Part shown: piece by piece, positions 34,816 to 44,764 of the stretch
How positions within the stretch are numbered: position 1 is the first letter of the stretch
How the letters are laid out: every line of letters begins with the position of its first letter
Source of the DNA: Heterobilharzia americana
Lineage: Eukaryota > Platyhelminthes > Trematoda > Strigeidida > Schistosomatidae
NCBI GenBank assembly: GCA_944470555.2
Contig: OX104127.1
Span: 132,495,113-132,559,112 of the forward strand
DNA length: 64,000 nt
Reading direction: 5' to 3'
Translations under genes and position numbers: made by a program
The notes under the pieces: generated by a model
Told to the model about the DNA's origin: nothing
Database searches by the model: none
What the model saw: only the letters and a program-made list of their open reading frames with translations

Positions 34816-35175
34816 TCTTATATAGCAACGGGGAATTACAAGTATCATTACAAGGACTAACACCCGTTGCACAAGATATGGCTAACATGCCCCCAATGGC
34901 TTAGTAGATAAAGCTTGGTCTGTGAAGCGACGGGTACTGGTTCGAGCCTCATTAGGAACAGCATCAATTGCTGGAGGTGCAGGTATATCCAGCTGACGAG
35001 TCCCAGATAGGACATAACGCTTGTCCTGGATTCCTTCACTAGTCACCAAGATCAATATAACATCAAGAATATCCAGGAGTATCAAAGTATCCACATAGGA
35101 GCCAATCTACAAACAGAAGTTGAGTAATTCATCCCCGTACAGCAACGGGAAATTACAAGTATCATTACAGTATTC
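34816..35175 (+). mobile_element. SM-alpha one-unit tandem (tail, head, ribozyme, tail)
   Basis: The tail end agcaacgggAaattacaagt-type sequence occurs at both 34824 and 35141, about 317 bp apart. In between lie an A box (aatggcttagtagataaagc), a B box (ggttcgagcctc) and a ribozyme (34984-35030). The ribozyme has CTGACGA and GTCC/GGAC but ATAA in place of GAAA. Confidence 0.65.
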
Positions 35176-35394
35176 AAGGACAGATGGATGCCATACTGGA
35201 AGATAATTAGGTTTTTATAGGAAAAAAAGTAGTTTCGAAAACTTAGGCTTCATATGAGACGCTTATCAATGGATGAATATGCATAAATTATGAATACACT
35301 TCTGTAAAACATCCATAAAATAATATTGAATCGACAAGACAAGAGAAACTGTGGAAAGCAATCAACTTTTCAGTTAAAAACTGATAAACAATCA

Positions 35395-35665
35395 GACAAA
35401 CCATGCCGGTAGATTTTCTCGTATCCTGAGACGGACGTGTCTAATAGTGCGCCCTATATAACTTGTTTGACTGGAACAGCTGAATCGGTATTTGCATGAT
35501 GATGAACTCAAGTGAGTTAAGGTGTCCTTAAGTCTCAGGTTGAACAATGGTTGTCTGGCTATTAAAGGATAGGTATAGACGTCCTGAGTGAAACTTTCTA
35601 TTTATTGCTCTGGGTAGACATGGTGATAAAATTTCACTCGGGGTGTCTCCTTTAAACTAAACAGT
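35395..35665 (-). mobile_element. Penelope-like GIY-YIG fragment (inverted copy of 47308-47575)
   Basis: The minus strand encodes SCSSQTSYIGRTIR followed by RLRIRENLPAW, a GIY-YIG nuclease start with an intact YIGRT motif. It is preceded by a short connector region. It matches 47308-47575 base for base over most of its length, in opposite orientation. Confidence 0.7.
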
Positions 35666-35741
35666 TTTCCCTCAACCCTTTCGTTTCTTTTCTGATCTTT
35701 CTTTTTCATCCCCGCTCCCTTTTTTGTTACTTTATTTCCCG

Positions 35742-36056
35742 AAGTTCCAATGAGAAGTCATGACCGGTGAGGGCAGAGCCTGATGGTCATGAGGACAGTT
35801 ACTCAACGATGATATTGGGTGGTGGTTGCGCTATATCGTGAGCTAACAGAATTTGGAAATATGGAGCATTGGATTCTGACCCAGTGGCTCAATGAGGTGC
35901 TGGCCACGAACCTGAAGGTCGCGGGTTCGAGCCCCAGCGACGTCGTGCGTGCGTACTGCTGAGGAGTCCCGCACTAGGACGAGACAGCTGTCCAGTGCTC
36001 CCAGGTTTCCTTTGTTCCTCCAACTGATGTCAGATTACGATGAATAACAACTTGAA
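35742..36056 (+). mobile_element. SINE-2 copy, full-length single arm
   Basis: The 5' region (gagggcagagcctgatggtc ... acagttactcaacgatg) leads to the tRNA-like head (cccagtggctcaatg, B box ggttcgagcccc), the hammerhead (35950-36000) and the tail (ttgttcctccaactgatgtc). Core CTGAGGA, stem II and the palindromic stem III are kept. GAAA has become GAGA. Confidence 0.65.
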
Positions 36057-36194
36057 AAAAGTGTAAAACGGAATTATTATCATTACTAACGCTATTTTTT
36101 AAATCAGACTTCCCTCCCGTCTTGTTATAATAAACCTTTAAAATTCCTGTTGAAACATTTTTTTCCCACACTATTACTACGCTCATCATCTCAT

Positions 36195-36330
36195 TCATTT
36201 CACATACTAACCATCTTATGATGACACATCACTCCATTTCTGCCCTTGGGTAAATTCGTGTCATGCTTAATGCTAAACACTCACTCAACACAATGTGCAA
36301 CCTTGAACTTCATTCATAATTTTCCATCCA
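36195..36330. repeat. Dispersed repeat, unoccupied version of 47985-48370
   Basis: The sequence aaccatcttatgatgacaca ... ctccatttctgcccttgggt matches 47998-48030 and 48309-48335 but lacks the SINE-2 that splits the latter. Confidence 0.6.
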
Positions 36331-36399
36331 CATACGTTGGATCAACAATCAATCGGGTGACGAATACATTACATTAAATTAAAAGGTCCTATTCTTCAT

Positions 36400-36725
36400 T
36401 TGAAACAACAAAACTGTGTTTATAAGGTAGACTATAGTGAATGCGATGCCACATACATTGGAGAGACATCACGTCAATAACCAGCGTCTAAGCGAACACG
36501 GTAGAAGTTCCAAAAACCACCAAAAAATTCCTATGATCTAGGGAAACTTCAAAAAAGCTCCGCTGTCGCGGCTCATGCCCTATTCAGGTCATAAAATATC
36601 ATTCGAATAGACAAAAGTTCTGCAAAAGGGTTTTCTCTCCCACAAAGAGCGGACCATTGCAGAGGCTTTGTACATCTGTTCATATCCTTCTTCGATCAAC
36701 AAAAAAGATGGGTTAAACATCCCAC
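36400..36725 (+). mobile_element. Penelope-like GIY-YIG remnant
   Basis: A plus-strand frame reads VYKVDYSECDATYIGETSRQ (36418-36478), a GIY-YIG nuclease start with the YIGET motif. Stops follow, and later frames (SSAKGFSLPQR..) hold nothing clear. Confidence 0.55.
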
Positions 36726-36775
36726 CAATATGGCAAACATCAATGATTTAAAGCAACTGTCCCATTTGATAAATT

Positions 36776-36891
36776 TAAACAGCATAATGCGAAGACGAAG
36801 ATTATCTGAAACATGTGATGTATTGTTCGAAATGTATAGTGTTAATACATCACATGTTTCAGATAATCTCGTCTTCGCATTACGCTGTTTA
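36776..36891. repeat. 48-bp near-perfect inverted repeat (hairpin)
   Basis: The left arm (36776-36824) and right arm (36844-36891) are reverse complements with one mismatch and one single-base insertion, around a 19-nt loop. It follows the GIY-YIG remnant and belongs to no family I recognise here. Confidence 0.85.
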
Positions 36892-37263
36892 GGCATTAAT
36901 GACTCGTCTAGGCAGTTGTAAATAATATATGAACAGAAGGTAGAACACAATTTCATTCCACATGATCTATTCCGAAATTCACTTTTGTTTGAATACTTCC
37001 CGGTATTATTTCTCCTAATCGTCTTAACCAAGAGGAAAAGGAAAAAATATTGATTGGATTTTAACAGCTTGTCTAGTCCTACTACATAGCACTTATTGAT
37101 CTACTATTTTCATCAGTTTTACACTACTTTCTGAGTCATATACATTGGATGAACCATACATAACATAATCCATTTTTTTAAGGGAGTTGTGGAGATTTGG
37201 AATTATTTCAAGTTGTTATTCATCGTAGACTGACATCAGTTGGAGGACAAAGGAAACCTGGGA

Positions 37264-37309
37264 GCACTGGACAGCTGTTTCGTCCTAGCATGGGACTCCT
37301 CAGCAGTGC
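37264..37309 (-). ncRNA. Hammerhead motif, SINE-2 type, intact
   Basis: Minus strand: stem I GCACTG (37309-37304) with CAGTGC (37269-37264), six pairs. Core CTGAGGA (37303-37297); stem II GTCC (37296-37293) and GGAC (37285-37282) with loop CATGCTA; GAAA (37281-37278). Stem III is the palindrome ACAGCTGT (37278-37271). Predicted cleavage is after the base at 37270 (GTC). All core positions fit the hammerhead consensus. Confidence 0.72.
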
Positions 37310-37611
37310 GCGCCCACGACCCCCCAGCAGGGATCGAACACGCGACCTTCAGGTTCCGTGGCCAGCGCGTTACCATTGAGCCACTGGGTCAGAATCCAAT
37401 GTTCCATATTTCCAACTTCTGTTAGCTCACGATATATAGCGCAACCGCCACCCAATGTCATCGCTGAGTATTTGTCCTCATGGCCATCAGGCTTTGACTC
37501 CACGGTCACGACTTGTCATTGGAACTTCTGACCCAGTGGCTCAATGGTAACGCGCTGGCCGCGGAACCTGAAGGTCGCGGGTTCGATCCCTGCTGGCGGG
37601 GTCGTGGGTGC

Positions 37612-37657
37612 GCACTGCTGAGGAGTCCCATATTAGGACGAAACAGCTGTCCAGTGC
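37612..37657 (+). ncRNA. Hammerhead motif, SINE-2 type, intact
   Basis: Plus strand: stem I GCACTG (37612-37617) with CAGTGC (37652-37657). Core CTGAGGA (37618-37624); stem II GTCC (37625-37628) and GGAC (37636-37639) with loop CATATTA; GAAA (37640-37643). Stem III is ACAGCTGT (37643-37650), with predicted cleavage after C37651. Only the stem II loop differs from the paired minus copy. Confidence 0.72.
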
Positions 37658-38054
37658 TCCCAGGTTTCCTTTGTTCCTCCAACTGATGTCAGTCTACGAT
37701 GAATAACAACTTGAAATAATCCATTTTGTTATCACGCATACTTCAAGTGTTATCAAAAGTACATTTATGGTTATCATTTATTATTATTTATTTAAGGATA
37801 TAATGTCTGATCTTCAAATATTCATCCTTCCAAACTGTAATCTATTCTTTCTCACCCTTGATGTCTCACAACCCCATTGTACTTTTAATAGACTAACTGA
37901 AAAAAATTTTCTCACCCTATTTGTTCCACCCTACTAGTACAACGAAAAGAAAACCTTTCTGACCGATTGCTTATTCACTCACCTGTATTAAGTTGATCTT
38001 TGCTCCATATCACTATGTAATTGGATGATTGTGAAGGTCACCACTTGCTGTCAC

Positions 38055-38535
38055 AATCATCAATATCAACATAGGACCAGGTATTACTACGTAACGGTCC
38101 AAATTGCCACATCTCACATCAGTACATAAAGTAAAAAGGCAGAGAGGTGAAGGATGAAGATAAGAGAATGCAGTCAAAAGAAATATAAACTACGACAAGA
38201 AACAAAAGAAGAATGACAAAATGATGAGATTCGGTATAGCGTCGTTAAGATGAGGATAACCTGTGTATACATCCGCGCCGCTCACATCGGTTGTCAGCCA
38301 TATCACCTAGTTTCTAACCACTGGTTCCTCCTGTCTCGTGGACCCTAACCACCTAGTCCGCATCGTCCCACATGGCTCAGACCAACAGTCAGAAACTTCA
38401 TACATTGGTCACCTCGGGCCTTTTTCCAGCCTGGGCCTACTTCGGCCAACATTGTGTGAAGAGGCAATCGGTGACTAGGCATACGTAGTACGTGTCCCAA
38501 CCATCTCAATCGATGACGATCATCACCTCGTCAAC
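38055..38535 (-). mobile_element. LINE 3' region (family of 55480-57062)
   Basis: The minus-strand C-terminus and 3' UTR share landmarks with 55480-55950 (ggaccgttacgtagtaatac, the atggctgacaaccgatgtga region, gcgcggatgtatacacaggt). The 5' end is truncated near 38535. The 3' tail is ttgatattgatgattg-like simple sequence. Confidence 0.7.
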
Positions 38536-38639
38536 CACAACCACTTGCTGTACCAAAACTTGAATATTAACCTTATGTCAGATTCATACTCTTGATGAAA
38601 AGGATCTTCCTAGCAAGATCGGAACGTTGAGTAATGATA

Positions 38640-38790
38640 CAAAATATTTATTGATTTTGTTATTTGTTCTAATAAACTACACCGGGATTACATAAGTAAA
38701 AATACACCTTATACAATGAATTATACTGCTAGGTGCCAAGTTTTTCCAAACCATCCAGTCCATTGTTGGTCAGGACGCCTTCGAATTTAT
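38640..38790 (-). mobile_element. Penelope-like 3' flank fragment
   Basis: The sequence matches 480-640 (gggattacataagtaaaaat, ccttatacaatgaattatac, cagtccattgttggtcagga). It sits directly against the SM-alpha-like duplication that follows. Confidence 0.5.
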
Positions 38791-39390
38791 TGATAACTTG
38801 TAATTCTCTGTCGTTTCATCGATCCAATTGTTCCACCTCCATTGACATGTCGCCTACTATAAGATACACCTCGATATTACCTGATTATCAATTACGGTCA
38901 TTTAATTGGTGTTGGCTACCACACGAATCCACGATGCACGGCCCATCCTCTTTAGGAATCACTCCTCAGCTGCCTGCATCTACCTACACTCCACTACTCC
39001 ACTCCACCCACTCCATTCCACTCCACTCCACTTCGGACTCAAGTCATCTTCTTCCCAAAGAGACATCAACCTCGTTGTACAAAAAGTGGCTATCGTTCCT
39101 CCAAGGCATAGTAGATAACGCCTTGGCGTTTGAAGTGATGGGTACGAAGTTCGAGTCTCGGTCGGAACAACATCACTCCCCACTCGGGTGCAGGTACGTC
39201 TAGCTGACGAATCCCAAATACGTCGAAACGTGCATCCTGGATTTTTCTGCTAGCTACAACCAACTAAGTTACTATAGGTCACATTCTAATTATCACTCCA
39301 TACCCATTCCTAAATGAATTTTATAACAGTAGAACCTGATGAGAAGTTACTGGAAAGAATATTCTTCGTTCATAATTGACTTTTACAATA
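38790..39390 (+). repeat. 600-bp duplicated segment, SM-alpha derived (copy 1)
   Basis: It is almost identical to 48503-49102. It contains an SM-alpha tail, a minus-oriented ribozyme remnant (38920-38970), a CACTC pentamer tract (38995-39030), a plus-oriented head and a ribozyme (39197-39242) with CTGACGA and GAAA but weak stem II (ATCC opposite CGTC). The two copies differ at only about eight to twelve sites by eye. Confidence 0.75.
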
Positions 39391-39469
39391 TCGAATGGGA
39401 ATTTTTAATTGTCTATAATAGTTTTGTCACATGGACCTCAACATAAAAGTTTACATTTCCCAACACAGC

Positions 39470-40960
39470 TCAAAATCTGAGTCAGAGACTTCATGAACTG
39501 ACGTCATGTGTTTAGTCTGGAAGTCGTTAACTTTTCTCCAGCTTAATCCTACTGAAGTTGATATGGTGTATCAAGGTAAACAGTGGACCGATAAGAGCAA
39601 CATATACTCCAGCCATCTGAATTCACTTAGTCCAAAATTTTATCAAATGACACCTAAGACGTGGAATGCCTTGCCTCTGTTTTTTCACGCGGTAAGTCAA
39701 ACATATGCAGCCAATGTTTCTAAGACAAAGGTGGTTGAGTTTCGAGAACTGTCTTATGTCATGCACTTCTAATGGACATATTTCAAAGTAATCGAGTAGA
39801 AGAGAAATGACTGTTGGTTAGTACATACAATCCATGTTAGGAATACTGATATATCACTAGTGTGGAAATGGAGTATATTGTTGAAAGCTAATCGAGACTT
39901 ATCTATCCTTGTGACATTTTGTGCACCAACAATCTACAAGTAAAGTCGTCAATACACCCAATTATATCACTTCACATCGTCAGATAAGGTATCAACATAG
40001 ATCAAGAAGATGACAAAATATAGAGTCTTCTGAACTCCTTGAGCAGAAATCTAAGTATGTTTGGCATGCGTCTCCTATATGCTCTCTAATCACTGCTACT
40101 TCAACAAAAGACAGTGAGGTGGTGGTATGTGTCGACCACTTCACTTACCTGGGGAGTTGTCTCATGCGAAACGGTTTAGTTGCTGACGGAATCTCAGCTC
40201 GGATACAGGTCAGCTTGCCATTTGCTAACTTGCATCATTTGCAGTGCCAACTAGTGAGATATCCGACTATTTATCACAAAACGAGTATACTATGGTGCAA
40301 TCAATTCTGTCCTGCTATGTAACTGTATGACATGATCATTAAAAGTAGAAGACATGAAGCAGTTACAGTGTCTTCAACGGACTGTTCACGTTTGGTGGAA
40401 TCACTATGTGAGCAATGTTGAAGTCAGGTGAAAGGTTCTAGGAAAAGAAGACAAATCAGTCAATGAGGTCATAAACCTTAGTCGACAGAGGTGACTTGGA
40501 AATGTGTTGGGCATACCCATCCACCACCTAGCTCGATATGCCATGCTAGGTGAAGTTGCATTAGGTTGGGAGAGGGTTCAGGATGATCGGACCAAGAAGT
40601 TGAAGTAGTCAGTGAACTCCCTTACTGTTGGTCTGAGCTGTATGGGGAGATTTAGACTACCTGCCTGGGATGCCCGAGACTATAAAAATCAGTGGTTGTT
40701 GACTTTTGGTGATATGGTTGGAAATCGGTTTGAATGGTGCAGACATAATCACTCCTTGACGTATTCTAAAGCTTAAATACTTGCAGATTGTTGATTCTTT
40801 TGTGCGACTTTATCTACTTCGATATCACTCTTTTTCTATCGGCTTTTTTGTATACTACTATGTGAAGCGTAGTAACTTGGAATGATATATTTGTGTACAA
40901 GGTTCTACACTGATTTTTTCTGTTTGTCAGTCAATATAGATCAATCTTGAAGTAACACTT
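39470..40960 (+). mobile_element. LINE fragment, decayed, plus strand
   Basis: The RT-distal part is recognisable: SEVVVCVDHFTYLGSCLMRNGLVADGISARIQ (40105-40205), then LPFANLHHL. The C-terminal landmarks (gtcataaaccttagtcgaca, ggttgggagagggttcagga) and the stop region (gaatggtgcagacataatca) follow. A segment before it (about 39990-40080) has SLLNSLSRN / MFGMRLL-like remnants. The stretch 39470-39780 in the same orientation is less certain. Confidence 0.55.
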
Positions 40961-41189
40961 TGTATATGATAGATGAGAAATCTATTAACAAAGTATATTA
41001 ACATTTTACCTACATATGTATACCACAAGTTATAGATTCATACACAGTCATTAAAAATGATCTAGAGGCATGCAATAAACTTTATTTTTAAACCCTTACA
41101 AGATAAAGGTGAAGTGATTTCATAAAGAAAGAAAAGTCGTTACAAGCAGTAATTTCTAGTGGACTAAACAATTTACGCCCTATTTTGTT

Positions 41190-41665
41190 AAATGCATTTA
41201 ATTGTTAACCAGACCCGTGAACCTTCATCGACTGAGATGGTTGGAACACGTGTTACATATGTCTGGTGACCGATTGCCTCATCACACAATGTTGGTTGAA
41301 GAAGTATCTGGTTGGAAAAAGGCTGGAGGGTGGTCAGACTAAAACATGGGATCAATGTATGAAGTGTTTGACTGTTGGTTTGAGCCATGTGGGGCGACGC
41401 AGACTAGGTGGTTAGGGTCGACGAGACAGAGGAACCAGTGATTAGAAACTCTATGTGATATGGCTGAGAACCGATGTGAGTGGCGCGGATGTATACACAG
41501 GTTATCCTCATCTTAACGCCATATCGAATCTCATCATTTTCTCGTTCTTCATCTTCCACTTCACTGCCTTTTTACTTGATGTACTGATATGAAGTGTGGC
41601 AATTCGGACCGTTACGTAGTAATGCCTGGTCCTATGTTGTCTTGGATGATGATGAATGATGTTAA
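41190..41665 (+). mobile_element. LINE 3' region (family of 55480-57062)
   Basis: The plus strand starts in the C-terminal region (acccgtgaaccttcatcgac, tggttggaaaaaggctggag). It runs through the stop region and UTR to ggaccgttacgtagtaatgc and a GATGATGAATGATG tail. The simple-sequence tail, without poly(A), is typical of this element. Confidence 0.7.
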
Positions 41666-41838
41666 CCAGAACAACAACAAACTTTGAGTTTATATTATGC
41701 AAACTGTATAATGAAATTGTCAACTAGAAATAACCTAAACAGATCATCTTTTTGTAGGCAAAACGTAATCATTATTCATCTTCAGATAAGCATGGATAGT
41801 TCATATTGATAAGTATAGTTTAGAAATATATATCTTAC

Positions 41839-42110
41839 CACTAGATTGTGAATTATTATTATTACTTTTCGATTGAATGCCAACGGAGTTACTGATCACA
41901 TGAATTTCACTAGTATTCACCAAAGGAGTGATACAAGAGATAGGTGATGGTGAATGATTACCTTGAAGTGATTCTGTCGTTGTTTTTATTGTTGAAGGAA
42001 GTAAAGGCGTGCTGGCTGTTGGTGTTGTCTCCAACGAGTTAACATGATGTTGAGTACAACCACAGTCATGATGGTCAACATGATGGCTACAATTGTCATT
42101 GGTGGGTAGA
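41839..42110 (-). CDS. Coding exon B of the large minus-strand gene
   Basis: This 272-nt exon has acceptor TTTCTATTCTCTCCTAG before 42110 and donor CTAGTG|GTAAGA after 41839. It begins with the last base of a split codon, completing the two bases left by exon A, and ends with one base, matching exon C. It encodes about 90 residues. A His/Cys-rich start (NDNCSHHVDHHDCGCTQHH) is followed by a Ser/Thr/Pro region and an Asn/Ser-rich end. The His/Cys cluster could bind metal, but no known zinc-binding pattern is recognised. A hydrophobic stretch before it lies in the intron, so it is not a signal peptide. Confidence 0.7.
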
Positions 42111-42404
42111 CTAGGAGAGAATAGAAATAATATATAATTAAGCAAAAACATTATGTCAAGAGATAGTTACACTTCTTCGAATAATATCATTAATAATTCG
42201 TGAAAAACATGAACAGAACAGAAAACTGACACATATTCAAGGAATCTTCCCATACTTCTAAACTGATACCACAAAATACTCCACAATAGTTGTTGAGCAG
42301 AAAAGTCTAAGGTATATACAAAACACTTCACCTTTTTGCCGGTACTCAACTGGTATTTAAACATACATACACATTCAGAAAAAGAACAATTATTACTAAT
42401 TGTT

Positions 42405-42520
42405 GGCATACATGTAATTCTCCGTCGTTTCATTGGATCGAATTGTTCCACCTCTATTGGTATATGGGCTCCTCTATGTGGATGTCTCGATATTGCCTGA
42501 ATGTCAATTATGGTAATTTT
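42405..42520 (-). mobile_element. SM-alpha tail fragment
   Basis: The block gtaattctccgtcgtttcat ... ctcgatattgcctgaatg is the minus-oriented SM-alpha tail, without head or ribozyme. Confidence 0.6.
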
Positions 42521-42824
42521 TTAGTTGTCTTAGCAAATAACTATGTAATGGAAATGATATTGATTGATAAATGAGAAGTTTTTGGCTATTGTAATCTCTT
42601 ATATGGAAAATTTAGTAACCAAATATACAGAACCTTGACAATTGACGAACAAAATCTATATCGTATAGTAGTGATTTCATGATCACAAATAATTGTCTAA
42701 TGCTACAAGTTATTTGACACCTTCAGTCGGATATTTCAGCCTAACAGTTACAAAATCAGAACAAAAAGTTATTTCAATCTCATATGTTGCTAATAAAGGA
42801 GAAGCAAAACAACTACTGACAAGC

Positions 42825-43170
42825 CCTCTTGGATTGCACTGTTAATCACAAAGCAAACTACAATACAACGAACATTCAGGCAGTATTGAAGCATACGCAT
42901 AGAAGCCTATATATCAAAAAAGATCAAGGAATTCGATCCAGTGTAGCAACGGGAAATTAAAAGAATTCACAAACGACAACTGATACCCATTCCACCAGTG
43001 GCGAGTCTCACAATCTAGTGGGCAACGCTATGATGTTTTAAGCGATGGTTACTAGATTCCGATTCCAGTGGTGACAACATCAATCAATGAGGTTCAGGCG
43101 CATCCGGTTGGCGAGTCCCGAATAGGACGAAACGCGTAACCTGGATTCTATACTACTAGCCACCAAGTAG
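42825..43170 (+). mobile_element. SM-alpha tandem-order copy, dead ribozyme
   Basis: A tail segment (42830-42985) precedes a head (ctagtgggcaacgctatgat) and ribozyme (43094-43140). The core reads TTGGCGA. Stem II and GAAA are kept. Confidence 0.6.
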
Positions 43171-43610
43171 ACTATAGAATAGTTAAATTTCATTCTGCTA
43201 CCTAACAGGATCAGTTTCATTCCAAATTCAAAAAGGAATGAATCTCTTTTAGTTATGTGGCAGATTGCGCTAATCATATTACTAATAATAACAATAACAG
43301 TCACATATTACCTTCAATAAAAGTAAGATCTCTGATAAAGTCATTGTAGATACGTATAATAAGAATGGAACCGCTAGATTTGCATTGAATGCAAAATTCG
43401 ATATATTCACATGTTAGCACTAAAAAGCATGACGCATACACAGGCATACATACTTCATCAACTATCGTACGCGTGAAGTAAAAAAAAAAACTCACAGAAT
43501 AGCGCACTGCGTTAGTACAAAGATTAGCCATCGAAAAAATGATAAAAGGTTGCATAAAACAGCTGGTACAGCCTGTGATCACGTAGTTCTATGATGGGTA
43601 CTTGAAAAAG
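43170..43610. other. Intron, no recognised feature
   Basis: AT-rich; nothing identifiable. Confidence 0.4.
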
Positions 43611-43930
43611 GTTTGTATCACCACATAGCTCATGGGACATCTGCTTAGGCCTCTCCTATCACACACAGCCTTTTGTGGGTTACTGTTTTCAGGTCTGGTT
43701 GTTCTAACGACGGAGCGAGAAAACCCGTACCACAGGCATCGGAAGACTGTGGGGGCAGTGAGGAGTGTGCAATTTTGGGGACTGACTTTCTCTAACCCCT
43801 ACTTCCCATGAGGAAGGCAGCATCAGAGTAGCACTACTGTTCATCCAAGGAAACACTCTACTATTGTCACATCCCATCCGGCTAGCAGCAATGAGACTTC
43901 GCCTTTCATTCGTCGCCCGGTACATATAAG
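43610..43930 (-). mobile_element. LINE 5'-region fragment (pair with 59324-59650)
   Basis: The minus strand matches plus-strand 59345-59640 with moderate divergence: ctgcttaggcctctc, the ggtcttccgatgcctgtg complement, and catgggaagt. No open frame is conserved, which fits a 5' UTR or 5'-coding region of a retroelement. That assignment is an inference. Confidence 0.4.
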
Positions 43931-44585
43931 GAAATGCGTAACTAGGTTGAACACAATGCATTACTTCACGATAGATAAGTGTAGGCTCAAGTAGATAATA
44001 ATGTATCCTGAAATGATCTAAACTGCATAAAGTAACAATATTAAGCATTGCAATGGTATTAACACTACAAATAATCAGGACAAATATCTACACGAAAAAC
44101 GCCGTAACCGTATCGATACACACCAATGTACTTTTTCTGTGTATATGTTTAATGATCATGTGATGACACTGGAAGCAATACTGACTAAGATTAATAGTGA
44201 ATAGAAGTCGGTCAAGTTTTACAGAAAGGAAATCAAACAACTTGTGTTAGTGTATCTCTATGTATGTATCTGAGTATATCGGCCATACGTTCGTGCATTT
44301 TGTCGAAAACTTTAAAAAATATATAAATTAAAAGGTCAAAAAACAGGGATTTTTCAAGTAAGCGCCTATCTGTAGACTGTAATTATTTGAATGAAAAAAT
44401 AAATACACTGAATTTACATTCTCTATTGACTGAGATAAGCAGAAATAATATAAAAAGTTGGACAGAACAAGTGTTCAAAACTAAGGTTAATAAAGTGCAA
44501 GACACTCCCTCTTACTCACTCACTAGTAGACGTAAATAGAAGGATTAATCTATTTATTTTTTTTATTGAAACACTATTTTCAGGG
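43930..44585. other. Intron, no recognised feature
   Basis: AT-rich, without recognisable repeats or coding motifs. Confidence 0.4.
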
Positions 44586-44599
44586 TGGGATCCAAAAGG

Positions 44600-44760
44600 G
44601 ATTAATATAATCTGGGAAACCATTGAAAAAATTTGGGAGCAGTGGACATCTGTTTCGTCCTAGTGTAGGACTCTTCAGAAATGTGCATCTATGGCCCTCA
44701 CTCAGGTTTTCAGTGATTCTTCAACTGGTGTCAGTTGGTGATGAATACCATCCTGAAATC
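44600..44760 (-). mobile_element. SINE-2 fragment, hammerhead core kept but stem I lost
   Basis: Minus strand: core CTGAAGA (44678-44672), stem II GTCC/GGAC (44671-44668, 44660-44657), GAAA (44656-44653), short stem III and a GTC triplet at 44645. The flanking stem I strands no longer pair, and the tRNA-like head is gone. Confidence 0.55.
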
Positions 44761-44764
44761 AGTC

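Larger units (their letters stand above)
37177..37715. mobile_element. SINE-2 inverted dimer with target-site duplication
   Basis: A minus arm (about 37190-37485) and a plus arm (about 37526-37715) are joined at their 5' ends. Each arm has a clean B box (gggttcgatccc in the plus arm), a tRNA-like A box (cagtggctcaatggtaacgc), an intact hammerhead and a tail. The direct repeat ATAATCCATTTT flanks the whole unit (37165-37176 and 37716-37727), so the dimer appears to have inserted as one piece. This is the youngest-looking SINE-2 in the window. Confidence 0.75.

Noticed and set aside
36696..37031. 111-codon minus-strand frame as a gene
   Set aside because: Its repeated LSETCDVL...SHVSDNL pattern is just the 48-bp inverted repeat read twice.
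38733..39203. 156-codon plus-strand open frame
   Set aside because: It lies wholly within the SM-alpha-derived duplication and CACTC repeat. The nearly identical second copy breaks the frame.
41801..42151. Signal peptide at the start of the exon B open frame (MFLLNYILFLFSPS)
   Set aside because: Most of it lies upstream of the acceptor and translates the intron's AT- and pyrimidine-rich end.
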